Origin: Spirogloea muscicola
Lineage: Eukaryota > Streptophyta > Zygnematophyceae > Spirogloeales > Spirogloeaceae
Assembly: GCA_009602725.1 (NCBI GenBank)
Contig: WELB01000329.1
Location: 1 to 48,196, forward strand
DNA length: 48,196 nucleotides
Reading direction: 5' to 3'
Shown here: one piece after another, positions 1 through 10,500 of the stretch
Numbering within the stretch: the first letter of the stretch is position 1
Layout: each line of letters opens with the position of its first letter
The notes under the pieces: model-generated
What the model was told of the DNA's origin: nothing
Databases searched by the model: none
The model's input: the letters and a program-made list of their open reading frames with translations, nothing else
Made by a program: the position numbers and the translations under genes

Positions 1-329
1 TCCTCTAGCAGCTCCACAAGCGGTACAGGTCGAGGCGACATGGCCCCCGTCAGCACGGCTCCCCCCGCTCTGTGGCACCTCCTGCCCTCCTAGTGTAGGG
101 CGTCATTTCATGAAGCCACATTTTTCGCGCTGCATTCTTTGCACTTTCTGCATTTTCGGCCGGAACAATGTATTGGCTTGAATTGGCCTCGCTTTAATCT
201 CATGCGCACCGCGCGCCTTCTCGCTCTCTCTTTGCGCCATCCGGCCGTTTCAGACCTTGTCCGATTGTGTGGTTTTCCTCTTCGGCTCTTCTGTTGTAAG
301 TATACAGTTAATCTGGCGGTCCACGAGCC
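1..329. other. Non-genic flank with a dispersed repeat box
   Basis: No gene is recognisable. A short box at about 171-235 (core ggcttgaattggcctc, then catgcgcaccgcgcgcc) recurs at about 2204-2250, 6222-6290, 28915-28965 and 40600-40640, each time next to retroelement debris. It is therefore probably part of, or a boundary of, a dispersed element. The short reading frames here show no conserved domain. Confidence 0.5.
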
Positions 330-960
330 TTGGTCGATGTAGTTGTGACGGAGGGGTACAAGAGTTCAGCATCGACCCACATTGCTGGACACGCAGTGGG
401 AATTGCAGAAAGCAGAGAAAGCTGCAGCATTACTTTGACTACCCCCGTAGCGATGACCTCCTACCAGCCGCAATTGACACCTTTGACTGCGTTGTTATAT
501 CCTACTGAAGAATATCACAAGAGGATTTGCACAACGAGGATTTGCTTCCAGCCGAGCTGGGCATGCCGGCAGCCTATTTGTCCATTTCTGCGACGTCGTG
601 TGTCAACTTGTTTGCATCGATTTCAGGCTCATGCTTTGCACCAGAGACCTGGTCGAGCCTAAGCTGGTGGCACAGGGGCTAGTCCAATGCCGTCCAGTAT
701 TCCAGCATCACTTAGCGACCTCTACATGCTGATCTCGTGGTTACTGAGCGGGTCAGCTCTTAAGCTCTCTGACTTGCAGCTCCTGACTCGAGGATACTGT
801 GTCATATCCTACAGGGAAAGCTCTGGGAAAGCGCTTTTCGGCCCCTTCGGACCTTGTCATTTCCTGTTGGGCTGGCTGTTCAGAGCCCTCGCCCACTTTG
901 AGAGAGCCACTTTCTTAGCAGCAGTTGATGTACATCTGTGTACTTGCCTTTGTACTTGAC
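330..960 (+). repeat. LINE-like element, 5'-truncated 3' end (copy 1)
   Basis: Translation in shifting frames gives the family's C-terminal nuclease-like block (VDVVVTEGYKSSASTH, then a K-x-x-x-Y stretch at about 410-480), followed by weak remnants of the family's last exon-like block and the degenerate ending DLYMLISW / LLTRGY (about 720-805). After it comes the 3' UTR typical of the family: a 'gaccttgtcatt' block and the stem-loop ggctggctgttcagagcc near 868-890, then the tail 'tgtacttgcctttgtacttg' at about 935-960. Frames are broken, so this is a dead copy. Assignment to a LINE-type retrotransposon is inferred from 5' truncation, the target-site duplication seen at another copy, and the terminal domain. 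No reverse transcriptase of this family lies in the window. Confidence 0.65.
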
Positions 961-1755
961 CACGCAGGCCCTCCATCACTCAATACACACTCCATTTCAC
1001 AATATTTATACAGTCCTTTCGGCTGGCCTCTCACAGCCATTGCCTTACTCTGGAAGAGCCGTCCACTAATGTTTGGGCTGGCAATCGTCGCCCCATTTGG
1101 GACAGCCACTTCCTTGAGTTTCACATCCCTCGCCCCGTTTGAGACGAGAGCTTAATTCTGTGATTATGGAAAAGTGCTTGCTCAACGAAGAAAGCGTTTG
1201 ACAGCTCTTCCAATGTAACACCTCCTGGTTTCGACAGGGCGACGCTTTTCCTGCACTGCACTTGCTGACTTGAGGTTATTGAGTTCGGGCTGCCTCTCAC
1301 CGCATTCAGAGCAGTGTCTGCCCTTGTCAATACATTTCGGGCTGAATTTTCACAGCCATCGCCCCCTGTGAGAGTACATGCATTTTTACAGCCCCCCCCC
1401 CTTAGGATGACCTTCCGTTCTCAGCTCTTCTCATAGCATCTGTCTTACATTGGCAGAGCTGTTTCTTGCCATACCTTGTATAACAGTTTCTAAGTAATTA
1501 TCTTTCAATGCAAGGCAATTGCCAAGAGCGGCTAGCCCAAAAGAATAGAGAATGCCCAACGAACTGCCCAATACCCAAGGTCCAAATTTCCGAAAGGCAC
1601 TGATTACACAGCTATGCAAGTGGTTACAGCAATTAGCAGCTTAACAACCCTACGTTAGGGAAGCGAGCCCAGAAGAAAGGTTGAAGAAGATGGGAGCTCG
1701 CTTTATTGTTAATTAAGTGGCAGCTTCAGGGTTTCGACCCTCAGTGGTATTTCTG
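961..1755. repeat. Stacked 3'-UTR fragments of the LINE-like family
   Basis: No gene seen. Three degenerate copies of the family's 3' stem-loop lie on the + strand at about 1018-1065, 1071-1117 and 1335-1375; each has a ggctg...cagcc-like stem followed by a 'gcccc...ggga' block. A remnant of the LLTRGY-stop ending is readable at about 1262-1285. About 1400-1755 holds nothing I recognise, apart from a possible boundary of the chromovirus remnant that follows. Confidence 0.5.
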
Positions 1756-2075
1756 CTACCACCACGCATCATTTCCCCCATAATAATCAGTCATTCGATG
1801 ACTGCCGAGCCACTTCACAAGGTACTCACCGGTCTTGCGCCAACAGAAACTGTCCCGGTGTGACAAGCTTCCCTCCACCTCGTACTCAAGCACATCCTCA
1901 AGCAAGAGAGGGGGTAAACGCGGACAACCGAATGAAAGGCCCAGAGCTGGGATACATGGAATACATTGGAAGGCTTCCATTGTACCAGTGTGCCAAGCTC
2001 ATGGGACACCTTGCTAACAAGGCATACCACGGGGGAAGCTTCAACCCACTTGGGTTGCAACATGCGCGTACCCAC
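1756..2075 (-). pseudogene. Gypsy chromovirus integrase C-terminus with chromodomain (remnant)
   Basis: Two overlapping minus-strand frames give the signature C-terminal end of a chromovirus polyprotein: W-K-P-S-N-VFHVSQL (the 'H-VFHVS-L' motif just after the integrase core), then LLLEDVLEYEVEG and GEYLVKWLG, which is a chromodomain core with its aromatic residues. In the family this domain reads histone marks and guides integration into heterochromatin. A frameshift separates the two motifs. It belongs with the minus-strand gag and protease remnants at 2.25-4.4 kb; the RT, RNase H and most of the integrase between them are missing. Moderate to high confidence in the identity, certain that it is not functional. 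Confidence 0.75.
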
Positions 2076-2252
2076 TGCCGCAAGGACAAGTGCTTTGTAC
2101 TCAGCAGCAATTGATTACCCACATCGAAGGACACATCCCTCCAATATTAGTTATCATCCCTTAGCCAGCTCATTACCCCTTTAGCAAAACTTTTGTAAGC
2201 CTAGAGTTGGCCTCCCTTTCAGTTTCATGCGCACCGCGTGCCTACTTTCTCA

Positions 2253-2402
2253 TCAGAAGCCTTCCGCCTCCTCTGAGGCAACTGCAGTTACACACGATTC
2301 AGGGGCAGACTCGTCCCGATATGTCATTAAGACAAGGTACGCGGCCTCGACCGCTTGCTGGTGCAGCAGCTTCTTCATCTGCGTGGCAGACAGCAGAGTC
2401 GA
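2253..2402 (-). pseudogene. Gypsy pol remnant, segment just after protease
   Basis: The minus-strand frame (LLSATQMKKLLHQQAVEAAYL, shortened: LLSATQMKKLL...RDESAPESC) matches the segment following the protease in the larger Gypsy copy at about 45.90-46.02 kb (LLSAMQMKRLI...KDESKPDC). This shows that the minus-strand element continues leftwards past an inverted protease piece. Too short and interrupted to be a gene. Confidence 0.6.
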
Positions 2403-2429
2403 AGTTTCAAATCTGTAAACCGCAATGGG

Positions 2430-2890
2430 CATTTTACAGATTTGCACATTGCAGAGGACCAAATGATACTCAGGAGGGGCAGCACCCAGTGAGACTGCTG
2501 GTACATGTCGCTCGCACCCCACTTCTTGGTAGTACTGTATGTGTGGTACATACAATGCTATGTGAGGGGCTGCTTACTGATGCACCGGCCAAGATTCTCA
2601 TGAACTCAGAAGCCTCAGTGTCCTTTGTCAATAGAGCTTGGTGTGTACCACCGGCTTGTATGTCCAACGGATTTCGTCACGAGTAACATTGGTCAATGGC
2701 CAACCCACCAATAATGTGCTGGATTTGTGCAAGTTCCCAACTCGCATTCGGAAATAAATGCATGTGTATCTTGTTATGCCTTTGAGCTGGCTGGGATGTG
2801 ATCTGGGTGATGAACGGCTTTGTGCCACATCTGCATGCCTTGACTTTGAGCGTCATACTTGCAGACGACAATGCGCCGAGCGCCATGTAG
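2430..2890 (+). pseudogene. Gypsy protease remnant, inverted relative to its own element
   Basis: Plus-strand frames match the protease region of the copy at 45.4-45.85 kb: RLLVHVARTPLLGSTV, then KILMNSEASVSFVN where the functional family has ILIDTGASVSFVK, then GCDLGDERLCATSACLDFERHTC. The catalytic D-T-G triad is replaced by N-S-E, so it cannot be an active aspartic protease. A stop interrupts the second half. It abuts, head to head, the minus-strand protease copy starting at about 2885, forming an inverted repeat (best-conserved arms 2817-2864 and 2891-2938). Confidence 0.7.
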
Positions 2891-3600
2891 TGCAAGTATG
2901 GCGTTCAAAGTCAATGTATGCAGATGTGGCACAAAGCCAATAATCACCCAAGATCACATCATAATTCTTGGCCAGCTCAATGGCATTACAAGACCTGCGG
3001 CCTTGTATTTCTGAAACGAGTTGGGACCTTGCAAAACCCTAGCACATCGGTGGGTTGGCATCGGCAAATGTCATTCGCGACAAATCATCCGCTTGGACAT
3101 ACAAGCCACATCAAGTTCTTATTGACAAAGGACATGAGGCCCCTGAGTCATCAGGATCTTGGCTTGTGCATCAGCAACCAGCCCCTCATACACAGTAGAA
3201 TATACCACACGTACGGTACTAACAAGGACTGGGGTGCGAGCGACACATACCAGCAGTCTGGCTGGGTGCGGCCTCTCCTGAGTATCATCACCGCCAGGCA
3301 GTAGAGCTGGTATCCTGCAATATACGAGCACAGCTACATCCCACGCGGAGGTCGGGGGATCATATTGCGCCTGCAAGAACAATGAAGATCGCCACGTCTG
3401 CAGGCGGACAACGAGAAGGCCAACTCAGGTACATATTTGCTGCTATATGCAAGTCAGCATGGGGAACGCACACAAGTAGAGGCCCACCGGCCTCCAGAGC
3501 TTGCAAGAGAGCAGAAATCGAGCGTACGACAGGTACGCCCAACTGTGGGCAGGCCTGGCCAACAAGGTCAAACAGCTTACATTCAGCTTGCCATATGAGC
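2885..3600 (-). pseudogene. Gypsy protease remnant
   Basis: Read on the minus strand, about 3600-3420 encodes the linker that precedes the protease in the larger copy (FDLVGQAC, then PVVRSISALLQALEAGGPLL), and about 3270-3120 the protease core (RLLVCVARTPVLVSTV... AKILMTQGPHV). The D-T-G catalytic motif is lost. The remainder down to 2885 is broken by stops but still matches the C-terminal protease segment. Retropepsin-type enzymes cleave the Gag-Pol polyprotein inside the virus-like particle; this copy is inactive. Confidence 0.65.
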
Positions 3601-4375
3601 TCATACATTGAGGCTTGGGCAGAGCACTCACGCTTGCCCTTGTCATTGTCCTTGCCCTTCCCAGCAGGGGACCTGCCGGCCGAGAGGTAGAAGGCCCGGG
3701 GGGCTTGCAGTCTCAGATACGATGGTTCAAGATCGCTGCAGCAAAAGCAACCACGTGGCTCCAACACCAATCTCCTCGAGCCCCTGGCGGGATTGGAGCA
3801 CGGCCCCACAGTGGGCCTCGCCTTCTTCCGAGCTACCAGAGCTTGGTGAGAAGGACATTCCGCCTCAGCAGGGGACCGCTTGTTCGATGGGTGACGAAGC
3901 ACAGTTGTTAGCTTGCGCGCATGCGCCACCATCGAGGGAGAATCCGTGAACACCTCCATCGTGATGGGTCCACGCCAGCCCACTCCATCAGACGGTCTGG
4001 CAGTGCAGCCTTGACGCGCTGGCACTGATCCGCGGCTGTCATCAGCTCGCTCATCAACTTCGACACCAGGAGCCGGAAGCGCCGACGTAGTCCTCGAGAT
4101 TAGCCCACCATCTTGATGGCGTCCAGCTCATTACAAGCCTTCAGCTCCGAGAAGACCTCACCATAGACATCGATCGATGAGCTTGAGAGGAACTCCCTTG
4201 TGTTGTACACTGCGGCAGTGGAGCCCTACTCAACGGACTTCCACTACTGGTGAGGCTCCCAGTCAGGTAGGTGGCGGCAAGTCGCACCCTGGGCCCCTCG
4301 GCCGTGCGACATAGCACAGACCTTTCCGTCATCTCGTCCAGCCAGGCTTGGAGGCCCCCACGCTCCATCTGGCCA
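3601..4375 (-). pseudogene. Gypsy gag remnant
   Basis: Minus-strand frames match the Gag of the 43-45 kb element: RGGLQAWLDEM...RVRLAATYL at about 4366-4260 (compare RGGLQPWLDEM...RVRLAATYL), and a basic C-terminal part with CFCC where the family has CFKC, the zinc-knuckle start, at about 3755-3730. Several frameshifts. In retrotransposons Gag forms the particle shell and the CCHC knuckle binds the RNA. This is the 5' coding end of the minus-strand chromovirus whose other pieces lie at 1756-3600. Confidence 0.65.
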
Positions 4376-4559
4376 TCGTACTTGTGGGGCTCCGACGTTC
4401 AGGCCGACCCATGAAGGATGTTCGCCTGGCTCTAGCCTTGCACCTGGGCCCTGGCCCTCCTAAGCCGTCACTCGCCGGTGGTTAGCCAGCAGAGCGGGGC
4501 TTGCACCTGGGCGAGGGAGGCGGGGTCCATGACAGCCATTGCCGCCTCCAGATGCTCCG

Positions 4560-4640
4560 TGATAAGAGGAGAAGGGCTCGCCCATTGAGGATAGGGGCTG
4601 GGAAAAGCCAGCCCAAAATAGAATAAGCAAAGCACGAGAA
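4560..4640 (-). repeat. LINE-like 3' stem-loop, minus strand
   Basis: Reverse-complement of the family 3' end: gctcgcccattgaggatag, then the stem ggctgggaaaagccagcc at about 4597-4614, then a short 'agaataa' stretch and gaaggggcc. It lies directly before a plus-strand copy, so copies have inserted next to each other in opposite orientation. Confidence 0.6.
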
Positions 4641-4651
4641 GGGGCCAGGAG

Positions 4652-5050
4652 ATGCTCCGCGAGGAGTGCGATCGGACGCAAGTCCTCCGGCGACAGGCCC
4701 TCTTGGCGGCCAAGCACGCCGACCACCCGGCTGCAGATGAGTTCGTCCCCCTGGCTGTGGACGTGCACGGGGCTCTCGGGTCCCAGTGGCTCGACCTGCT
4801 GGCCAGGCTTGCGCGCCGCGCTGTGTCCCGTAGGCGCGGTGAGCCGGCTGACTTTAACGCCGCAAGCTCGTGGGCCCAAGTCTATCGTATGAGACTGTCG
4901 GTATCCCTTCAGCGGTCCATGGCCCACGCTCTGCATCTGCGTGCTGGCCGTGCTCTCGCTGCGGCCTCCGGCTATCGTCAGGGGGATAGTTTTCCGGCAG
5001 CTAGTCTGTCGGATCTGAGGCTCCTCACCCGTAACTACTGAGTGGTCCAT
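4652..5050 (+). repeat. LINE-like element C-terminal coding end (copy 2)
   Basis: An uninterrupted frame of about 129 codons ending in LSDLRLLTRNY and a TGA at 5039-5041. It starts in a block HADHPAADEFVPLAVDVHG, which in other copies follows the nuclease-like domain, and then carries YRMRLSVSLQRSMAHAL and RAGRALAAASGY. The same segment is found at 15.07 kb (plus), 27.82 kb (minus) and 32.90-32.97 kb (minus). The frame is open throughout, which suggests a relatively young insertion. There is no upstream part, so it is a 5'-truncated fragment and not a gene of the host. Confidence 0.7.
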
Positions 5051-6150
5051 CCTCGCCCCGCTCTCAAAATCAGCCCTGAAGCATTCCGGACGCTTCTCCA
5101 GCAGTTCCTGGGCCTGCCCCCGACCTGCCTGATTGGAGTAACTCAGTGTGAGTATGGCTTCCGTGCGGAGGGCGGAGACCTAGCCACCCACATGCTGCGG
5201 TGTCCCACAGGCCCTGAGGTGGTGGGCGTCCACAATCTCCTACGAGACGCCCTGGCGGGCTTGATACACCACGCCGGCTACCGTGCCATCGTGGAAGTAA
5301 GCAGTGTAATGCCCAACACCACGGATTCCCAGGGTTTGCCATCACCATCGCACCCTGGACATTGTGGGTGTTCGACCTGGCGGAGGCCCACGAGCCTTGG
5401 TGGATGTGTGGTGACCGAGGCATACAAGAGTTCCGCTTCCACACATGTTGCTGGCCACGCAGTGGGAGGTGCTGAGCAGAGAAAGCTCCGACACTACTCT
5501 GACTAACCCCGCAGCGACCACCTTCTCGCGGCCGCAATTGACACTTTCGGCTGCTTGGGTCCTCGCTTCCATACCCTACTTGAACATAGCGAGTCTGGGA
5601 TATGCATGACGCGAGGATACGCTTCCAGCCCAGATGGGTATGCCGGCAGCCTATCTGTCATTTTTGCGACGTCGAGTGTCAGCTTGTCTGCAGCGAGCTC
5701 AGGCTCATGCGTTGCATCAGAAAGCTGGTCGAGCCTTGGCTGGTAGTTCAAGAGCTTGTCGGTTGCCGTCCGATATTTGAGCACCAGTTAGCGACCTCTA
5801 TGTGCTGACTCGTGGTTACTGAGCGAATCAGCTTAGCAGCAGATGACGTACATTTGTCAATGTGCTTGCCTTTGTACTTGGCCACACATGGCCTCCCCAT
5901 CTCTTAATACACACGTTTCCCTGTCCTGCCATAGCTTCTTCAGGCCCTTTGTAGCTGCTAAGCGCTTTTTGACCCCTCCGAACCTTCATCAATTCTTTTT
6001 GGGCTGGCTTTTTACAGCCATTGCCCCCATTGGGAGTGCCACTTCATCGTGCAGGGCGCTCTCTAAGCCAGGCCTCCGTCTTTCGTGGCGGCGCTCCAGC
6101 TCCCCAAGTTAGCTAGTCGGATTTGTTTGTGCTCACCCGTGGGTACTGAT
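5051..6150 (+). repeat. LINE-like element C-terminal end with 3' UTR (copy 3)
   Basis: The longest plus-strand copy. It begins with ISPEAFRTLLQQFLGLPP, then a Cys/His-rich stretch (CEYGF...DLATHMLRCP) resembling the zinc ribbon in LINE C-termini, then HNLLRDALAG...YRAIVEV and, in another frame, PTSLGGCVVTEAYKSSASTH. It goes on to DLYVLTRGY-stop at about 5788-5823, then 'ggcctc...acttggccacacatgg' tail sequence and a stem-loop at about 6000-6022. A second ending, LFVLTRGY-stop, is at 6123-6149. Single-base frameshifts interrupt it. The E...D...DVV-E...K spacing of the middle block resembles a PD-(D/E)XK nuclease fold; that is inference. Confidence 0.65.
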
Positions 6151-7557
6151 GTCACCTTAGGCAACTTAGTTTAGGTCTCCGTATTGTGTAGCCCTGTTTA
6201 GTTTTCCCTTGAATCTGCCTGAACAGTGTATCGGCTTGAATTGGCCTCCATTTCATTTCATGCGCCCCGCGCGCCTTCTCTCTCTCTCTCTCTTGGCCGG
6301 AAGCCGTCCGGAGCTGTCTCAGCTCTTTGACCATTTCCTCCACTGCAGCCGGTAGTGCTGCCGGCCGAGAAGGACTGGGGCGCGCACTGGAGTTCCGCGA
6401 CTCCATGCCTTCCAGGGGGAAGCATTGAGTGATCCTAAGCGATGTCTCTAGCCCCTTCGATTGTGGTCCTGCTGTAGGTAATGTACGTCAATAGATCTGC
6501 TTGCCTTTGTAACTGGCCTTAGCCTTTATTCATTTTCAATATACGACAATCCCTGCTTCGAACTTAGTTTGTTGCTGGGCTGGCCTCTCACAGCCACCGC
6601 CCTCTTTTGGAAGCGTCCTTTCTTCTGTATGGTTGTATGGATCGCACTCGGTGACCTCTGGTCAACAGCCGCGAGTCGAGAATGGAAAAAGCAGCTCGAT
6701 TAATGCAAGGCGATGGCTGGGAGAGGCCAGCCAAATCGAACCAAAGAACAAATAGCGACCGAGGTGACCAGGAAGAAGTGGGCTCTTCTAACAAAACGGG
6801 CAAGGGCTGTGAAAGGCCAGCCCAAAAGGAACGGACAGAGGTTGAAGGGGCCGGAAAATGGTAAACTACACAACTATGCAAGTACTGCATAAGGTTGGTC
6901 GTCAAGTATTCCCTGTTAAGCAACCGCAAGCCAGGATTACTAGCAAAGCAGTCGCCCTGTCAATGGACTGAGCGCGGCAGCCAGGGCAAGGCCAGCATGC
7001 AGATGCAAAGCTTCCCCTAGTGGGAGGGCAGCGTGTTAGTATCGCTAACCAGTTGCTGCGTCTTGTGCACTTCACGGCCCGTTTGGATCTTGTTGACTCT
7101 GTTGGGACATTGCCACTCACAGCCATCGCCATTGAGGAGAGCTTCTTCTTTTGAGAAGCCCCACTCTAGGGCCATTCATAGCATTCGTGCACCTCTGAGG
7201 AGCCTCCCGCACAGCGGGAGAGTAAATCTGCTTGACGGTTGCTATTCAGCCGTGACTTAGGCTCTCTCATTGGCGGTGCACTTTCACTGACTACCGCGGA
7301 CCTCGCGGCATTCTGCGTCAAGTTCATGAACTACTGGTACTCCACGTCAACAGAGTAGCTCTTACGAGCTGGTCCTCTGGGCCAACTTGCCCTATGGCCT
7401 CCCTGTTCCTGCTCCTTTTGACTTGTGCTGCTCGGACGAGTACGGAGTCCTGCTGACAAATTCTGCCTCTCCATCTACTGCCTTGCATGGAGTGTCCTGC
7501 TAAGCTGTGCTCCCATATGCAGTCAATTTGTTTGCACAAGTATGCTTAGCGCCAGCA
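6151..7557. repeat. Intergenic repeat field before SEC3
   Basis: No host gene recognised. Contents: the dispersed box (ttggcctccatttc...catgcgc) at about 6222-6290; plus-strand 3' stem-loops at about 6575-6625 and 7095-7150; minus-strand family endings (SRLLTRGH at about 6675-6640 and RLLNREY at about 6925-6900) with their stem-loops, for example ggctgtgaaaggccagcc at about 6807-6824. The 400 bases next to SEC3 (7160-7557) hold only its presumed 3' UTR and unrecognised sequence. Confidence 0.5.
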
Positions 7558-10500
7558 TTACACAGTTTTAAAAAGCTCCCCAATCTCAGCAGTCGATGGG
7601 CTGAGGCCCTCTGTAGGGTAGCATCTACCTAGGACAGCCTCCATGTTTTCGTACTTGTCAATGAATTTGTCCTGAAAGCCACGCCACACGACAATGTTCA
7701 AACTGCTGCATCAAGTCAACCTGGTGACAACATGACTTCACATATCAACTTGCAGCGCGAAACTCAATGCTGGTGCAAGACAGCAATTTATCCCAGGGCT
7801 GATTCTGATGGCTGAGAAACAGAACAATACTTTGACATGACCTGAATGAGCTGGACAGTAAACATACCCTACATTTGTCCCACATTGAAGAGAGCAGCTC
7901 TTCGGATGTGTACTTCTGCATCCGTTTGTACATGCTGAGCAGCAACTTCTCCACCTGAACCAAAGTAGAGCATCTGCTTGTCTAAGTATTCTGCAGTACA
8001 TCCTCCTAAGGTGTAGGTGGAAAGGGGGAAGGAAAACTAAAGGTCGATATTAATTTTGAAGGCATTGGCAGACATAGTCACTTGATGGAGATGGGTTGCA
8101 AAGTCACGAGAGATGAGTCATGAAGTACTTCGCCATTGCAGTGGACTAGTCCTCTATTCCTCAAGCTTGCCAGTTGCTCCTGACAGCGGGCCTTACCCCA
8201 ACAAGATTTGTCTTCAGCAGCTTTCGAAGATCTGCCTTGGAGAACCCTGGTTGAAATGGAACCTGCATGGCCCCACATGAACATGGGCCAACCTATGATC
8301 GGATCAGTCCTACCATAGATGCATTCTGCGGCCAGATCTACTCAAACCACGATACGAGAATGTCTTGAATATGCATCTTGAACTCATGAAGAGCCTGCAG
8401 CGGACAGAATGTCAGGCATGTACCTCTTCAGGCGTGATTGTGAGCAGGAGACTTTCCACACGCTGCTGATGTTGAAAAATCTTCTCAAATTGCTGACTTA
8501 CACAAATAACACATTCTGCACTTTACTAGCAGATCCAGTCAAGCAATCGAACTTGCTTTCAACGAGACGCTAATGTATCGAAGTGAAGGATGCAGAAGTC
8601 AGGCTCCTAGTCACAGGCTCAGGCTCGGGCTCAAGGTATAGGATACTTGAGCTTCAGGTTCCACTTACAGGGACGGAAAAGATGACTTGCATAACATAAC
8701 TGGAGCAAGCATTCTCGTAAGCTTCACTCGCTTGGTTGTAATACCGTGCAAGAGTTGGCACAGTATGTGCAAGATCATACATACTGTGCACAACGAGCAA
8801 AACCACCGAGTCAGGCATCCATCAAGCAATAACATGCAAAAGCAGCGGGTTTGTGTTGCCCTATCTTTCAGCTTTCTGCTCTTGAGCAGAAAGCTGCAGC
8901 CTTAATCGAATGCTGCTTGAGCTCTCCAAGAATGCACCAATACCTGTTCTGAAAAGCAGCATAATTCTCCAACAAAAGCACATCTGCAGTCTTGGGGTCG
9001 ACTTGTGCAATCCGCTCCAAAACGGCAAACATGGTACCCACCAGTCTCCCATAAGCAGCATCTACCACCTCTCTGGACGTGCCTTGAATTAGGCCCTCCA
9101 TTCGTGTGGCTAGTGCTGCGAATCTGTCAGGGTGCCACGGACCTCTTTGAGATGCAACTCTTTTGCGCATCACTGCTTCAGCCTTCAAGTCAAAGATGGT
9201 GAAGGTGGTTACCTCTGAAGGAAGCATCCTCAATGCACGATGATGGCAAGTAATGAAAAGCAGTCCTGTCTCTTACATCATTCTTAAGAGAAGGTCAGGA
9301 ATCTTGAAAGCTTGTGCTAGCAATTGCAAAAGGAAACACTGCAAGAAGGCTTACTTGGGAATGTATGCAAGCACCCCCACGTGCTTGATGCCACGATCAT
9401 GCTTCTCGATCTGAACAACAGTCTCGTCTACAAACTGCACACAGTGCAGATAGAGATTCCCAATCAGCATGTGCAAGGCCTTGATGCAAGTCAGAAGCCT
9501 GAGCTAAGTCACAATGTTGAGGCCAGATTGCGTGTCGGAAGCCTGAGCTAAGTCACAATGTTGAGGCCAGATTGCGTGTCGGAAGGCCAACCTTCTTGAA
9601 GTGCTGTGCTATCCTGTTGTGCAGCTCTTGCAGAAGTCTCGATAAGTAGCTTGTACGATCATTAGCAAACTTTGCCAGAAAGTTCTCTGTGATGCCAAGA
9701 AGCGTGACTGCTCTGAGCGGATCTATCTTGCATGCCCAGTCAGCGAGGGCCTGGAAGTCCTCTCCCACGCCCTGAAGAAAGTCGTCCAAAGCAGCATTCA
9801 AAGCTTTTGTGTCGACAGCATCCTTGGCATCACCTGCAGAAAATAGAATTCAGAAGATGAGAGAGAACGTCAACAAGTGCACCAGTAAATAACACATAGC
9901 CACTGTAGTAGATAATCACAAGATGAAGCAAGAGCTACCTCCTCATCCCTGCAAGGTGAGAGTGGCTCATATGCTAACCAGATCGATTGTACAGAGAATC
10001 GTCGAGCCCCATTCTCTCGGCATCTTCAGCAAGCAAATCCCGAGGAATTGGTGGAACAGCGTCAAACTTCATGAAGTGGGCAAAGAACAGTGTCTGCAAC
10101 AAGTTCCCAATACTGGTCTTATGCTGCTGTGGTGGCTCATCCACTATAATGATGGGGCTTCAGGTCCAGTCATACTTCTGCATGAAGCTTGTAACACTGC
10201 TCCAGTGCCATGGTGGTATGAGGATAGTAGCACACGAAGGCAGCTGCCTACCTCATTTGCAAGGAATGGGACGAAGGTGCGTAACATCCTTGCATAGGCA
10301 TCAGAAATGGTCGAGGTGTCTGCACTTCCAAGTACAGAATTGATTGCTAACGAGGGTTGCATGCCTCCACTCAGCCCCCCACTGTTTGACGAGACCTCCA
10401 TCCAGGCACCTCCCGTCATCTTTGGGACTTTTGTATTCACCTTAAGCTCGCCGGCATACTCTCTAAGCTAGTAACAGACAGGTGCAAAGATAAGACCATA

